Shown here: piece by piece, positions 13,879 through 22,132 of the stretch | How the letters are laid out: each line of letters starts with the position of its first letter | Position numbering within the stretch: position 1 is the stretch's first letter | From: DATCLS01 sp036563805 | Lineage (GTDB): Bacteria > Actinomycetota > Acidimicrobiia > Acidimicrobiales > VFJN01 | Length of the DNA stretch: 64,000 bases | NCBI GenBank assembly: GCA_036563805.1 | Contig: DATCLS010000015.1 | Location: forward strand, 1-64,000 | Direction: 5' to 3' | The notes under the pieces: model-generated | The model's input: only the letters and a program-made list of their open reading frames with translations | Told to the model about the DNA's origin: nothing | The model's database searches: none | Position numbers and translations under genes: made by a program

Positions 13879-16083
13879 TCAGGCCGATGCCGGGCGGTCG
13901 GCCGGGTCGAGAGCCGCGCGCAGCAGCAGGCGGCGCTCGGCCCGGGCCAGCGACCGCCGGGTGGCGGCGACGGCGTCCGGGCCGACCGTGACCGCCGTGA
14001 CGCCGGTCCGTACCAGCCGCTCGGCCACCTCGGGGCGGTCGGCCGGCACGGGCCCGCACAGCGAGGACGGGACGCCGGCGCGCCGGGCGGCTCGGGCGAT
14101 GCGCCCGATGGTGTCGAGCACCGCGGCGTCGGCCGTCACGTCGGCGCCGGCGTCCGCCGGCCCGGCGCCCGTCGCGTCGCGCTCCACCCCGAGCACGCGC
14201 GCGGCCAGCTCCGCGGCGGCGATGGCCACGCCGTCGACGCCCCGGGCCGCGTGCTCGACGATCCGGTAGGCGGCCGCCGGCACGTCCGCCATCACCCACC
14301 GCAGGAGACCGGGCTGGCGGCCAACGCCGTGGCGGTCGATGGCCGCAAGGCGGGCGTCGAGCTCGGCCGGGGTGCGCGGGAACGGGACGATCAGGTGGAG
14401 GTTCGGGGCCTCGTCGCGGACGCGGGCCACGACGTCGAGCTCGCGCACCAGCAGGTCGGGGTCGCGCCGGTCTCCCACCCGGTAGAGGACGGGGCGGGGC
14501 GCGAAGGCCCGGGCCACCCGGAAGACGGCCGCCGCCAGGCTCTCGACCCGCGTCGCCGGGTCGCCGGCGCCGTCGTCCCCGAGGCCGACCAGGGAGGCGG
14601 CCCGCAGCAGGCCGACCCCGTCGACCGGCTGGGCGGCGAGCGCCTCGACGTCGCCCGGGGCGGCGGACCGCGCCCTGGTCCCGGACAGGTCGACGTACAC
14701 GAGCGTCCCGCAGTCGTCGTCCGGCAGCCCGCGGTCGCCCGTCCCGGCCGCGCCGGCCGTCCCGGCCGCGCCGGCCGTCCCGGCCGCGCCGGCCGTCCCG
14801 GCCGCGCCGGCCGTCCCGGCCGCCGTTCCCGCCGGGCCCACCCGGGGCGTCTCCTGCACGGTGGCGGACACCACCCGCCCCGGAGGTGCCGCCGCCCGCG
14901 CCGGGGGCGGAGCCGGTCGCGGGCGGACGGCATGACCGTGCGGGACCCGGCCCGCCGCCCCCGGCTCCGGCGGAGCGGCGGGCGCGGGCGCCGCCTCGGT
15001 GCCGTCCTGGCGGGTGGGGCTCGTGAGCGTGATGGGGCGGGTCTGGGCCAGCCACACGCGCCGGCCCTCCAAGGCGAACTCGATCTCCACCGGCGAGCCG
15101 CACTGGCGCTCGACGTCGAGGCCGATGTGGGCCAGCGCCAGGAGGGCGTCCTCACCGAGCACGGGGACGCCGGCCCCATCGGCCTCCCGGCCGCGCCGGT
15201 CGCGGCCCAGGGGTGCGGGCGGGGGAGCGGCCCGATCCACGACCGGGTGCACACCGATCCGGTCGGTCAGGTGCCGCTCGACCAGCCGCAGCCCGTCCCG
15301 GGTGACGGCGTAGGTGCCGACCGCCCGCCGGCCGCGGTCGGGCCCGCCCGCGGCATCGACGACCAGACGGCCGGGGTCGCCGGTGGTCGGGTCGACGGTG
15401 GACAGCACGCCGGACCACTCGGCCGGCACCGCCCGCTGGACGATCACGGCAAGGCCCGGGTCGCGGCCGATCCCCGGGCCGCCGGACGGGCCCGCCGGCG
15501 CGCCCTCGGCGGGCCCGGCCGGCCCGGCCGGCCCGGCCGGCTCACCCAGCGAGGCCCGATCGGTCCGCTCGGCCCACTGCGCCCAGCAGTCGAGGACCCG
15601 GACCAGCACGGCGTCGTCGCCCTGGACGCCGGCGAAGCCCTCGCCGGGGTCCACGCTCTCGGCCGGCGCCGAGGGGCGCACGGTCACGGTCACCCGGCCG
15701 GTCTCGTCATCGGGGGCCAGCTGCCGGTAGGCGTGGAGGATCATCCGGCGCACGTGCCGGGGGAGGCCGGCCCGCCGCACGGCGTCCCGCAGGCCACGGC
15801 CCAGCCGCTCCCGTGCCGCCGGGTCGGCGTCGGCGGACGCCCGCCGGACCAGCGGGAGGAGCGGGTCGCGCCCGCCGCCCTCGGTGCGCGCCCGCAAGTA
15901 GGCCGCCGCCGTCACCACGAACCCGGGGGCCACGGGGAAGCCGGCGCGCGTCAGCTCCCCGAGGTCGGCCGCCGAGGCGCCCACCCAGGCGACGTCGCCC
16001 CGCCCCACGTCCTCGAACCAGACGACGTCGCCCGGCGATTCGACGGAGCCCGTCACGTCCGCCAGGACCGCTTGCCCGCTCAT
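13879..16083 (-). CDS. PEP synthase/PPDK-like protein lacking an evident phosphohistidine domain
   Basis: The 734-residue protein starts with a pyruvate-phosphate-dikinase-type ATP-binding domain (VGASAADLGELTRAGFPVAPGFVV, later EIEFALEGRRVWLAQTRPI). It ends with a barrel resembling the PEP-binding domain of PEP synthase (VPSSLCGPVPADRPEVAERLVRTG). Between them, where a GG-x-x-SHA phosphohistidine domain should be, there is only a Pro/Ala-rich linker containing tandem AGTAGA repeats. Without the swivelling histidine the normal reaction cannot proceed, so it is either a different ATP-dependent enzyme or a degenerate one. The ATG at 16083 has GGAGAG upstream; an upstream ATG adds only low-complexity residues. 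Confidence 0.7.
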   Translation of the reverse strand: MSGQAVLADVTGSVESPGDVVWFEDVGRGDVAWVGASAADLGELTRAGFPVAPGFVVTAAAYLRARTEGGGRDPLLPLVRRASADADPAARERLGRGLRDAVRRAGLPRHVRRMILHAYRQLAPDDETGRVTVTVRPSAPAESVDPGEGFAGVQGDDAVLVRVLDCWAQWAERTDRASLGEPAGPAGPAGPAEGAPAGPSGGPGIGRDPGLAVIVQRAVPAEWSGVLSTVDPTTGDPGRLVVDAAGGPDRGRRAVGTYAVTRDGLRLVERHLTDRIGVHPVVDRAAPPPAPLGRDRRGREADGAGVPVLGEDALLALAHIGLDVERQCGSPVEIEFALEGRRVWLAQTRPITLTSPTRQDGTEAAPAPAAPPEPGAAGRVPHGHAVRPRPAPPPARAAAPPGRVVSATVQETPRVGPAGTAAGTAGAAGTAGAAGTAGAAGTAGAAGTGDRGLPDDDCGTLVYVDLSGTRARSAAPGDVEALAAQPVDGVGLLRAASLVGLGDDGAGDPATRVESLAAAVFRVARAFAPRPVLYRVGDRRDPDLLVRELDVVARVRDEAPNLHLIVPFPRTPAELDARLAAIDRHGVGRQPGLLRWVMADVPAAAYRIVEHAARGVDGVAIAAAELAARVLGVERDATGAGPADAGADVTADAAVLDTIGRIARAARRAGVPSSLCGPVPADRPEVAERLVRTGVTAVTVGPDAVAATRRSLARAERRLLLRAALDPADRPASA
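14745..14825. repeat. 18-bp in-frame tandem repeat
   Basis: Roughly four and a half copies of an 18-bp unit (CCCGGCCGCGCCGGCCGT on the plus strand) encode repeated AGTAGA hexapeptides in the linker of the PEP-synthase-like protein. The copies are nearly identical, suggesting recent slippage. Confidence 0.85.
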
Positions 16084-16216
16084 CGATCTCTCCTCGGGCC
16101 CGCCGCCGGGCCGTCCGCGTGAAGCCCCATCGTCGCCCGGCCCGCCGCCCGTCCCAAGGGCCGAAGGTCCCAACCTGGGCCGGGCTCCGGACGGCCCGGG
16201 CGCGGGCGCCCGGCGG

Positions 16217-17845
16217 TCAGACCCGGTGCTCGAGCTGGCCGGTCCGCAGCTGCTGGCGGAGCCGGTACTTCTGGACCTTGCCCGACGGGGTGCGGGGCAG
16301 GTCGCGCACGTGGTGGAGCGACGCGGGCCACTTCTGGTGGCCGAGGCCGTGGGCGCGGAGGTGGTCCCGGACCTGGTCGAGCGTGGGGGCGGGCGCGCCG
16401 GGCCGGGTGGTGAACACGGCGGCGACCCGCTCGCCGAGCCGCTCGTCCGGCTCGGCGACGACGACGACCTCGGCGACGCCGTCGAGGGTGAGGAACAGCT
16501 CCTCGATCTCCTGGGCGCTGATGTTCTCGCCGCCGCGGATGATCAGGTCGGTGACCCGGTCGGTGATGGTGAGGTAGCCGTCGTCGTCGAGCACGCCGAC
16601 ATCACCGCTGTGGTACCAGCCGTCGGCGTCGAAGGCGGCGGCGGTGAGTGCCGGGTCGGTGTAGCCGACGAACAGCTCAGGGCCCCGGGTGATGATCTGG
16701 CCGTCGTCGTCGAGGCGCAGGTCGACGCCGCGCAGCGGCTTGCCGTCGGTCTCGAGCCGCTTGGCCTCGGGGTCGTCGAGGGCGCTGGCGGTGGAGGACG
16801 GGTGCTCGGTGCAGCCGTAGGAGCGGAACAGGCGGATGCCGAGCTCGGCGGCGCGGCGGGCGACCGCGACGGGGACGGGTGAGCCGCCGAGGCCCACGGC
16901 GGGGATGCGGCGCAGGTGCTCCTCGCCGAAGTCGGGGTGGTCGAGCAGGCTGGTGAGGAAGTACGTGGCCCCGCCGGCCATGGTCAGGTCGTGGGCGACC
17001 ATGAGGCGCAGCACCCGGGCGGGGTCCCAGACGTCGACGAGGTGGATCTCGGTGTTGGCCAGCAGCGGCCGCAGGAAGGCGCCGAGCATCCCGGCAAAGT
17101 GGCCGACCGGCGACCCGACGAGGGGGAAGGGGCCGGTCCCGGACGCGTCGTCGCCGACCCGGGTGCCGGCCTGCAGCACCTCGGCCGCCAGCGTGAGGTG
17201 GCTGTGGATCACGCCCTTGGGGTCGCGGGTCGTGCCCGAGGTGAAGGCGATCACGGCCGGGTCGTGCGGGTCGACCGGGGCGGGGGCGGCGACCGGCTCG
17301 CCCTCCAGCAGGCCGGCGAGTGGGGCGGCGCCCCGGGGCAGGCCGGCGGCCGGGGTGTCGCCGACGACCAGCCAGCGGCTATCGGGGTGCTCGGCCAGCA
17401 GCGGCTCGTAGAGCTCGAGGAAGTCGGTGCGGCGGAAGCGCTCCGGCGTGACCACCACCTCGGGGGTCACGGCCCGCAGGATGTAGTCGACCTCCTTGGC
17501 GCCGTAGGAGGCGACGACCGGGACGATGACCGCCCCCAGGTAGGCGGTGGCCCAGAACGTGACCGCCGCCTCCGCCCAGTTGGGCAGCTGCATGACGACG
17601 ACGCTGCCGGAACCGACCCCCTGGCGCCGGAGCGCGGCGGCCAGCGAGCGGGCCGCCCGGTCCAGCTCGCCGAACGTGCCGTCGTACGGCCGCACCTCCG
17701 AGTACGCCCGGAAGGCGTTGGACCGGTTGCGGTCGATGCTCGCCTCCACCCACTGGCCGAGCGTGCGGTCGACCCACAGGCCCTCGGCCCGGTAGCGGGC
17801 GGCCAGCTCCGCCGGCACCGTCCGCAGGTTCCACTCCCGACTCAC
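16217..17845 (-). CDS. Acyl-CoA ligase (AMP-dependent synthetase, FadD-like)
   Basis: The 542-residue enzyme has TSGTTRDPKGV (AMP-binding P-loop), SYGCTEHPS, GWYHSGDVGVLDDDGY and the catalytic-lysine region PRTPSGKVQKYRLR near the C-terminus. It should activate a carboxylic acid as acyl-adenylate and then CoA thioester. The exact acid is not readable. The GTG at 17845 follows GGGGGGAGG at good spacing and begins VSREWNL; an ATG 18 bp upstream is less well placed. It reads in the same direction as the PEP-synthase-like gene, 133 bp ahead of it. Confidence 0.88.
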   Translation of the reverse strand: MSREWNLRTVPAELAARYRAEGLWVDRTLGQWVEASIDRNRSNAFRAYSEVRPYDGTFGELDRAARSLAAALRRQGVGSGSVVVMQLPNWAEAAVTFWATAYLGAVIVPVVASYGAKEVDYILRAVTPEVVVTPERFRRTDFLELYEPLLAEHPDSRWLVVGDTPAAGLPRGAAPLAGLLEGEPVAAPAPVDPHDPAVIAFTSGTTRDPKGVIHSHLTLAAEVLQAGTRVGDDASGTGPFPLVGSPVGHFAGMLGAFLRPLLANTEIHLVDVWDPARVLRLMVAHDLTMAGGATYFLTSLLDHPDFGEEHLRRIPAVGLGGSPVPVAVARRAAELGIRLFRSYGCTEHPSSTASALDDPEAKRLETDGKPLRGVDLRLDDDGQIITRGPELFVGYTDPALTAAAFDADGWYHSGDVGVLDDDGYLTITDRVTDLIIRGGENISAQEIEELFLTLDGVAEVVVVAEPDERLGERVAAVFTTRPGAPAPTLDQVRDHLRAHGLGHQKWPASLHHVRDLPRTPSGKVQKYRLRQQLRTGQLEHRV

Positions 17846-18236
17846 CCCGCGACCTCCCCCCACGTGCGCTCCAATGGTGACATCGATGTCAGAATCGGCC
17901 TACCGATCTTGCTGGCCGGCCGGCCGGGGGTCAAGGGTGGGGGAGCGGGGCGCCGGCGCTGTGTCAGGCTCGACGCCGGCGCCGAAGGCCAGCGAGTCGC
18001 AGGCCCGCTCCGCCGCCTCGGGCGGGTAGCTGGGCGGTGTGGGCGGCCAATCCGCCTCGGTGTTCTTCCAGGTCTTGGCGCTGGGGCGCACCGTCGCCGA
18101 GGACGACGTCCGGCGGGTGGTGGAGGTGGCGATCGCCGCCGACCGCCGAGGGCGCGGCCGGCACCTTCCGCCACCGGATCACGAAGTTCGGAAGAAAATC
18201 TTGATCTAAACGATCAGGTTTATCAACATAATCCAC
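17846..18236. other. Intergenic control region between acyl-CoA ligase and TauD genes
   Basis: The divergent region is about 390 bp. The left two thirds are GC-rich with no convincing gene, though one plus-strand frame (VFFQVLALGRTVAEDDV...) reads protein-like up to a TAA at 18208. The right end is AT-rich with a nested palindrome (separate entry), so regulation of the tauD operon is the likely content. Confidence 0.5.
18201..18232 (+). promoter_or_regulatory. AT-rich promoter/operator of the tauD operon
   Basis: TTGAT (18201-18205) pairs with ATCAA (18222-18226), and TAAAC (18207-18211) with GTTTA (18218-18222). Together they form a nested palindrome of about 26 bp, typical of TetR/GntR-type operators. 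CATAAT follows at 18227-18232, just before the ATG at 18237. No regulator gene is adjacent, so the binding protein is unknown. Confidence 0.5.
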
Positions 18237-19268
18237 ATGAGCACGCCCACCACGACGACGACCACCACGACCGCCGCGACGACCGGTGCGGAGGCGACAC
18301 CGGCCGACGCCACCGCGACCCTCGACGTGCGCCCGATCGCGGGCCGGATCGGCGCCGAGATCCACGGCGTCGACATCAGCCAGCCGCTCGACGACGCCGC
18401 CGTCGCCGCGATCCGTGCGGCGCTGCTGCGCCACCGGGTCGTGTTCTTCCGCGACCAGCGGCTCGACCACCGGTCGCAGATCGCCTTCGCCCGCCGGTTC
18501 GGTGAGCTGACCTATGCCCACCCCCACGATCTCGAGCCGCCCGAGGGCTTTCCCGAGATCTACACGGTCGACACCCGCCGGCTCGCGGCCCGCTTCGGCC
18601 GCGATCAGCGCGAGATCCACGAGCGGAACCGCGACCGCCGGCCCGGCTGGCACAGCGATGTGACGCCGGCGATCAACCCGCCGTGGGCCTCGATCCTGCG
18701 GGCCGACGTGGTGCCCGAGGTCGGCGGCGACACGACGTGGACCAACCTGGTCTCGGCCTACGAGTCGCTGTCCCCGCCGCTCCGGCGGCTTGCCGACGAG
18801 CTGCGGGCCGAGCACCGCTACGGGGTCGGCTACGGCGCCAACAGCGCGGCCGCCCGCAAGCGCTTCGAGGAGAACCCGCTCGTCGCCCACCACCCGGTGG
18901 TCCGGGTCCACCCCGAGACGGGCGAGAAGGCGCTGTACGTGACGCCCGGCTTCACCAGCCACATCCTCGACGTGACGCCGGAGGAGAGCCGGCGGCTGCT
19001 CGACCTGTTCTTCAACGAGATCAACCAGCCCGAGCACCAGGTCCGGTTCCGGTGGCGCCCGGGCGACGTGGCGTTCTGGGACAACCGCTCCACCGCCCAC
19101 CAGGCGCCTCGGGACGTGCCCCCCGACGTCGAGCGGGTCCTGCACCGGGTGACGTTCATCGGCGACGTCCCCGTGGGGCCGGACGGCCGGAAGTCCGACC
19201 TGGTGGCGGGCCGGCGGTTCGAGTCCGACAGCAGCATCGCCGGCGTCGGCGCCGGCGCCACCCCGTGA
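18237..19268 (+). CDS. TauD/TfdA-family Fe(II)/2-oxoglutarate dioxygenase
   Basis: The 343-residue protein has the non-haem iron facial triad: WHSDVT supplies His and Asp, and STAHQAPRD the distal His. HRVTF contributes the 2-oxoglutarate-binding Arg region. GVDISQPLDD and VVFFRDQ near the N-terminus are typical of TauD. A Thr-rich leader (TPTTTTTTTTAA) precedes the fold. The enzyme hydroxylates a substrate such as taurine, an alkylsulfonate or a sulfate ester, releasing sulfite or sulfate. It is coupled by GTGA to a sulfonate-type ABC transporter, which strongly supports organosulfur scavenging. No clear Shine-Dalgarno precedes the ATG. Confidence 0.88.
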   Translation: MSTPTTTTTTTTAATTGAEATPADATATLDVRPIAGRIGAEIHGVDISQPLDDAAVAAIRAALLRHRVVFFRDQRLDHRSQIAFARRFGELTYAHPHDLEPPEGFPEIYTVDTRRLAARFGRDQREIHERNRDRRPGWHSDVTPAINPPWASILRADVVPEVGGDTTWTNLVSAYESLSPPLRRLADELRAEHRYGVGYGANSAAARKRFEENPLVAHHPVVRVHPETGEKALYVTPGFTSHILDVTPEESRRLLDLFFNEINQPEHQVRFRWRPGDVAFWDNRSTAHQAPRDVPPDVERVLHRVTFIGDVPVGPDGRKSDLVAGRRFESDSSIAGVGAGATP

Positions 19269-20467
19269 CCCGGCGGACGGCGGCCGGACGGGCACGGGGT
19301 TCCCTGCGGGGTGGCCTCGCGGGCCGCCCGCCGGGCCTCTCCGCGGGCTGCCCGCCCGGCCTGCCCGCGGGCCGCCCGCCGGGCCTCCCGGTCGACACCA
19401 GCCGGCGGCGCTTCCTGGTGCGGGGCCTGGCGCACACGACGCTGGGGGCCGCCGCGCTCGCCGGCCTGATGTCCTGCGCCCAGGAGGACGCGGGCGGGGC
19501 GGCGCTCGACGAGCCGCTGCCCCGTTCGGTGCCGCCCGGCACCGAGCTCACCGTGGCCTCGCCGTCGGGGTCGATCCGGCTCGAGCTCGAGCTGGCCGGG
19601 CTGCTCGACGACCTGCCTTTCACGGTGCCGGAGTGGCCCAACCTCGCCGCCGGGCCCGACGTCATCAACGCCTTCCGGGCCAACTCGCTCGATCTCGCCC
19701 TCAACGCCGGCATCCCGCCCATCCAGGCCCACTACCAGGGCTACGACGCCCGGATCGTGGCCGTCGCCTACCACCGTCGGCCGCTGTACGTGTTCGCCAC
19801 CCGGCCGGGCAGCGACGTCGAGAGCGTCGACGACTTCCGTGGCCGGCGCCTCGCCTTCTCACAGGGCCAGGCCCAAGGCGTGGTGCTGCTCAGGGCGCTG
19901 CAAGAGGCCGGTGTCGAGCACGACGAGGTCGAGCTCGTCGACCTGACCAGCAACCAGTTCCTGACCGCCCTGCAGGCCGGGCAGGTCGACGTCGCGCCGC
20001 TCGCCAACCAGCAGGTGCCCCGGTACCTCGACGAGTACGGCGCCGACGGCGCCCGGACGATCGAGACCGACGTCGTCGACCTGCTGGCGGTGCTGTGGGC
20101 ACCCACCTCCGTCATCGCCCAGGACGACAAGGCGGCCGCCATCGCCGCCTTCATCCCGCGGTGGGCCCAGGCCGACGTGTGGGCCTACGAGCACCCCGAC
20201 CGCTGGATCGAGGAGTACTACGTCGGGACCCAGAACCTGTCGCCCGAGGACGGCGCCCGCATCGTCGAGCTGACGAGCAAGCCCGAGTTCCCGCCCAGCT
20301 GGGACGAGGCCATCGCCTGGGAGCAGGAGTCGCTCGACCTGCTGGCCGCGGGCGGCTTCGTCGACGGCTTCGACGCCGAGGTCCTGTTCGACCGCCGCTT
20401 CGAATCCCTGGCCGCCGACGCGGTGGGGGACCGGTACACCGCCGTCGACCAGCCCTACGAGGAGTGA
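19265..20467 (+). CDS. ABC transporter substrate-binding lipoprotein, taurine/sulfonate type
   Basis: The 400-residue precursor contains a twin-arginine signal (SRRRFLVRG) followed by a hydrophobic stretch and a LMSC lipobox, so it is probably a Tat-exported lipoprotein. The mature part follows the SsuA/TauA/NMT1 fold: substrate-pocket strands, NAGIPPIQAHYQGYDARIVAV and DDFRGRRLAFSQGQAQG. The GTG start overlaps the tauD stop (GTGA). About 45 residues precede the Tat motif and include three copies of an (A)GRPPGLP-like octapeptide; the true start could be later, but no better codon lies nearer. It captures the substrate for the permease and ATPase that follow. Confidence 0.85.
   Translation: MTRRTAAGRARGSLRGGLAGRPPGLSAGCPPGLPAGRPPGLPVDTSRRRFLVRGLAHTTLGAAALAGLMSCAQEDAGGAALDEPLPRSVPPGTELTVASPSGSIRLELELAGLLDDLPFTVPEWPNLAAGPDVINAFRANSLDLALNAGIPPIQAHYQGYDARIVAVAYHRRPLYVFATRPGSDVESVDDFRGRRLAFSQGQAQGVVLLRALQEAGVEHDEVELVDLTSNQFLTALQAGQVDVAPLANQQVPRYLDEYGADGARTIETDVVDLLAVLWAPTSVIAQDDKAAAIAAFIPRWAQADVWAYEHPDRWIEEYYVGTQNLSPEDGARIVELTSKPEFPPSWDEAIAWEQESLDLLAAGGFVDGFDAEVLFDRRFESLAADAVGDRYTAVDQPYEE
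19317..19390. repeat. 24-bp in-frame tandem repeat
   Basis: Three imperfect 24-bp copies encode AGRPPGLS, AGCPPGLP and AGRPPGLP ahead of the Tat signal of the sulfonate-binding lipoprotein. The repeat lies between the annotated GTG start and the signal motif and may not be part of the mature protein. Confidence 0.75.
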
Positions 20468-20470
20468 CCC

Positions 20471-21382
20471 GTGACCGACACCGTGCCCTCCCTCGCCCCG
20501 GCCGGCCGGGCCAGCCCGGCGGCGCCGGCATCCACCAGCCCTCCCGTCCCGGCCGGACCGGGCACCCCGCCGGCCGGGGCCCCGGCGCCGACGCGGCGTG
20601 GCCGCCCCCGGCGCCTCGGCCCCGGCCGGCGCCGGCCCTGCGCCCGGCTGGCCGGCCCGGTGGCCGTCCTGGCGGTCTGGGCGGCGCTGTCCGCCGCGGA
20701 GCGGCTCGACACCCGGGTCGTCCCCGCTCCGTGGACCGTCGTCGAGACGGGCTGGGACCTGTGGTCGCGGGGCAGCCTGGGCCAGGACATCGTCACGTCC
20801 GCCTCCCGGGCCTGGTGGGGGTTCGTGGTGGGCCTGGCCATCGGGGTGGCGCTCGCCATCCCGGCCGGCCTCAGCCGGGTGGGCGAGGCGCTGATCGATG
20901 GCACCGCCCAGGTCAAGCGGTCGATCCCGTCGCTCGGCCTCATCCCGCTGTTCATCCTGTGGCTGGGGATCGGCGAGTCGTTCAAGATCGCCATCATCGC
21001 CATCGGGGTGTTCTTCCCCGTCTACCTCAACCTCCACTCCGGCCTGGCCAACATCGACTCCCGCTACGTCGAGCTGGCCGAGACCCTGCGGGTGAGCCGG
21101 GCCTACTTCGTCCGCCACGTGGTGATCCCGGGCTCGCTGCCCAGCTTCTTCGTCGGCCTCCGCTTGGCCGTCACCGGCTCGTGGCTGTCGCTGGTCGTGC
21201 TCGAGCAGATCAACGCCACGAGCGGGCTCGGCTACATGATGTTCCAGGCCCAGAACTACGGGCAGACCGAGGTCATCTTCGTCGGGCTGGTCGTGTACGG
21301 GGTGCTCGGCTTCGCGTCAGACGCCGCCGTCCGGGCCATCGAGAGGAGGGTGCTGTCGTGGCGCCGCACGCTGGCCAGTTGA
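20471..21382 (+). CDS. ABC transporter permease, SsuC/TauC type
   Basis: The 303-residue membrane protein has about 60 residues of Pro/Ala-rich N-terminus, then five to six hydrophobic segments with the EAA-loop region SRYVELAETLRVSRAYFVRHVVIPGSLP that contacts the ATPase. FILWLGIGESFKIAII is characteristic of nitrate/sulfonate/taurine importers. It starts with GTG three bases after the binding-protein stop, and its 3' end overlaps the ATPase gene. It forms the channel of the organosulfur importer. Confidence 0.9.
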   Translation: MTDTVPSLAPAGRASPAAPASTSPPVPAGPGTPPAGAPAPTRRGRPRRLGPGRRRPCARLAGPVAVLAVWAALSAAERLDTRVVPAPWTVVETGWDLWSRGSLGQDIVTSASRAWWGFVVGLAIGVALAIPAGLSRVGEALIDGTAQVKRSIPSLGLIPLFILWLGIGESFKIAIIAIGVFFPVYLNLHSGLANIDSRYVELAETLRVSRAYFVRHVVIPGSLPSFFVGLRLAVTGSWLSLVVLEQINATSGLGYMMFQAQNYGQTEVIFVGLVVYGVLGFASDAAVRAIERRVLSWRRTLAS

Positions 21383-22095
21383 GCCCGCCCGCCGTCCGGG
21401 TGGCGGGCCTGACCCGGGTGTTCGGCGACCGCCGGGTGCTCGACGGGCTCGACCTCGACATCCCCCAGGGCCAGTTCGTGGCGCTCCTCGGCCACAGCGG
21501 CACCGGCAAGTCCACCCTGCTCCGGGCCCTGGCCGCGCTCGACCACGACGTGCTCGGCTGGGGCGAGCTGGAGGCGCCGGAGCGGATCTCGGTCGTCTTC
21601 CAGGACGCGCGGCTGCTGCCCTGGAAGCGGGTGCTGGACAACGTGCTGTTCGGGAGCCCGGACGTGCCGGAGGAGCGGGGCCGCGCCGCCCTGGCCGAGG
21701 TCGGGCTCGCCGGCCGCGAGCGGGCCTGGCCGAACCAGCTGTCCGGCGGCGAGGCCCAGCGGGCCGCGCTGGCCCGGTCGCTGGTGCGGGAGCCCGAGCT
21801 GCTGCTGGCCGACGAGCCGTTCGGGGCCCTCGACGCCCTGACCCGGATCAAGATGCACGCGCTGCTGCGGGAGCTGTGCGCCCGGCACCGGCCGACGGTC
21901 CTGCTCGTGACCCACGACGTCGACGAGGCGGTCATGCTCGCCGACCGGGTCCTGGTGCTCGGGGACGGGCGGATCGCGCTCGACCTCGACGTCGACGTGC
22001 CCCACCCGCGGTCGCTCCGCCGCCCCGACCTGGTGGCGGACCGCGACCGGCTGCTGGCCGCCCTCGGCGTCGAGGAGAACGTCGCCGAGGGCTGA
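21358..22095 (+). CDS. ABC transporter ATP-binding protein, SsuB/TauB type
   Basis: The 245-residue ATPase has Walker A GHSGTGKST, signature LSGGEAQRAALARS, Walker B LLLADEPFGALD and the switch histidine VTHDVDEAV. FQDARLLPW is typical of the SsuB/TauB/NrtD subgroup. The start is the GTG at 21358 inside the permease gene, preceded by GAGAGGAGGG; the 25-bp overlap implies coupled translation. It energises uptake by the preceding permease and binding protein. Confidence 0.92.
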   Translation: MAPHAGQLSPPAVRVAGLTRVFGDRRVLDGLDLDIPQGQFVALLGHSGTGKSTLLRALAALDHDVLGWGELEAPERISVVFQDARLLPWKRVLDNVLFGSPDVPEERGRAALAEVGLAGRERAWPNQLSGGEAQRAALARSLVREPELLLADEPFGALDALTRIKMHALLRELCARHRPTVLLVTHDVDEAVMLADRVLVLGDGRIALDLDVDVPHPRSLRRPDLVADRDRLLAALGVEENVAEG

Positions 22096-22132
22096 CGGCC
22101 GCTCGCCGCCCCGCAGGGCTACGTTCTGCGGC

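Noticed and set aside
17900..18208. Small genes between the acyl-CoA ligase and tauD
   Set aside because: Short frames on both strands look protein-like in places but have no ribosome-binding site, conserved start or recognisable domain.
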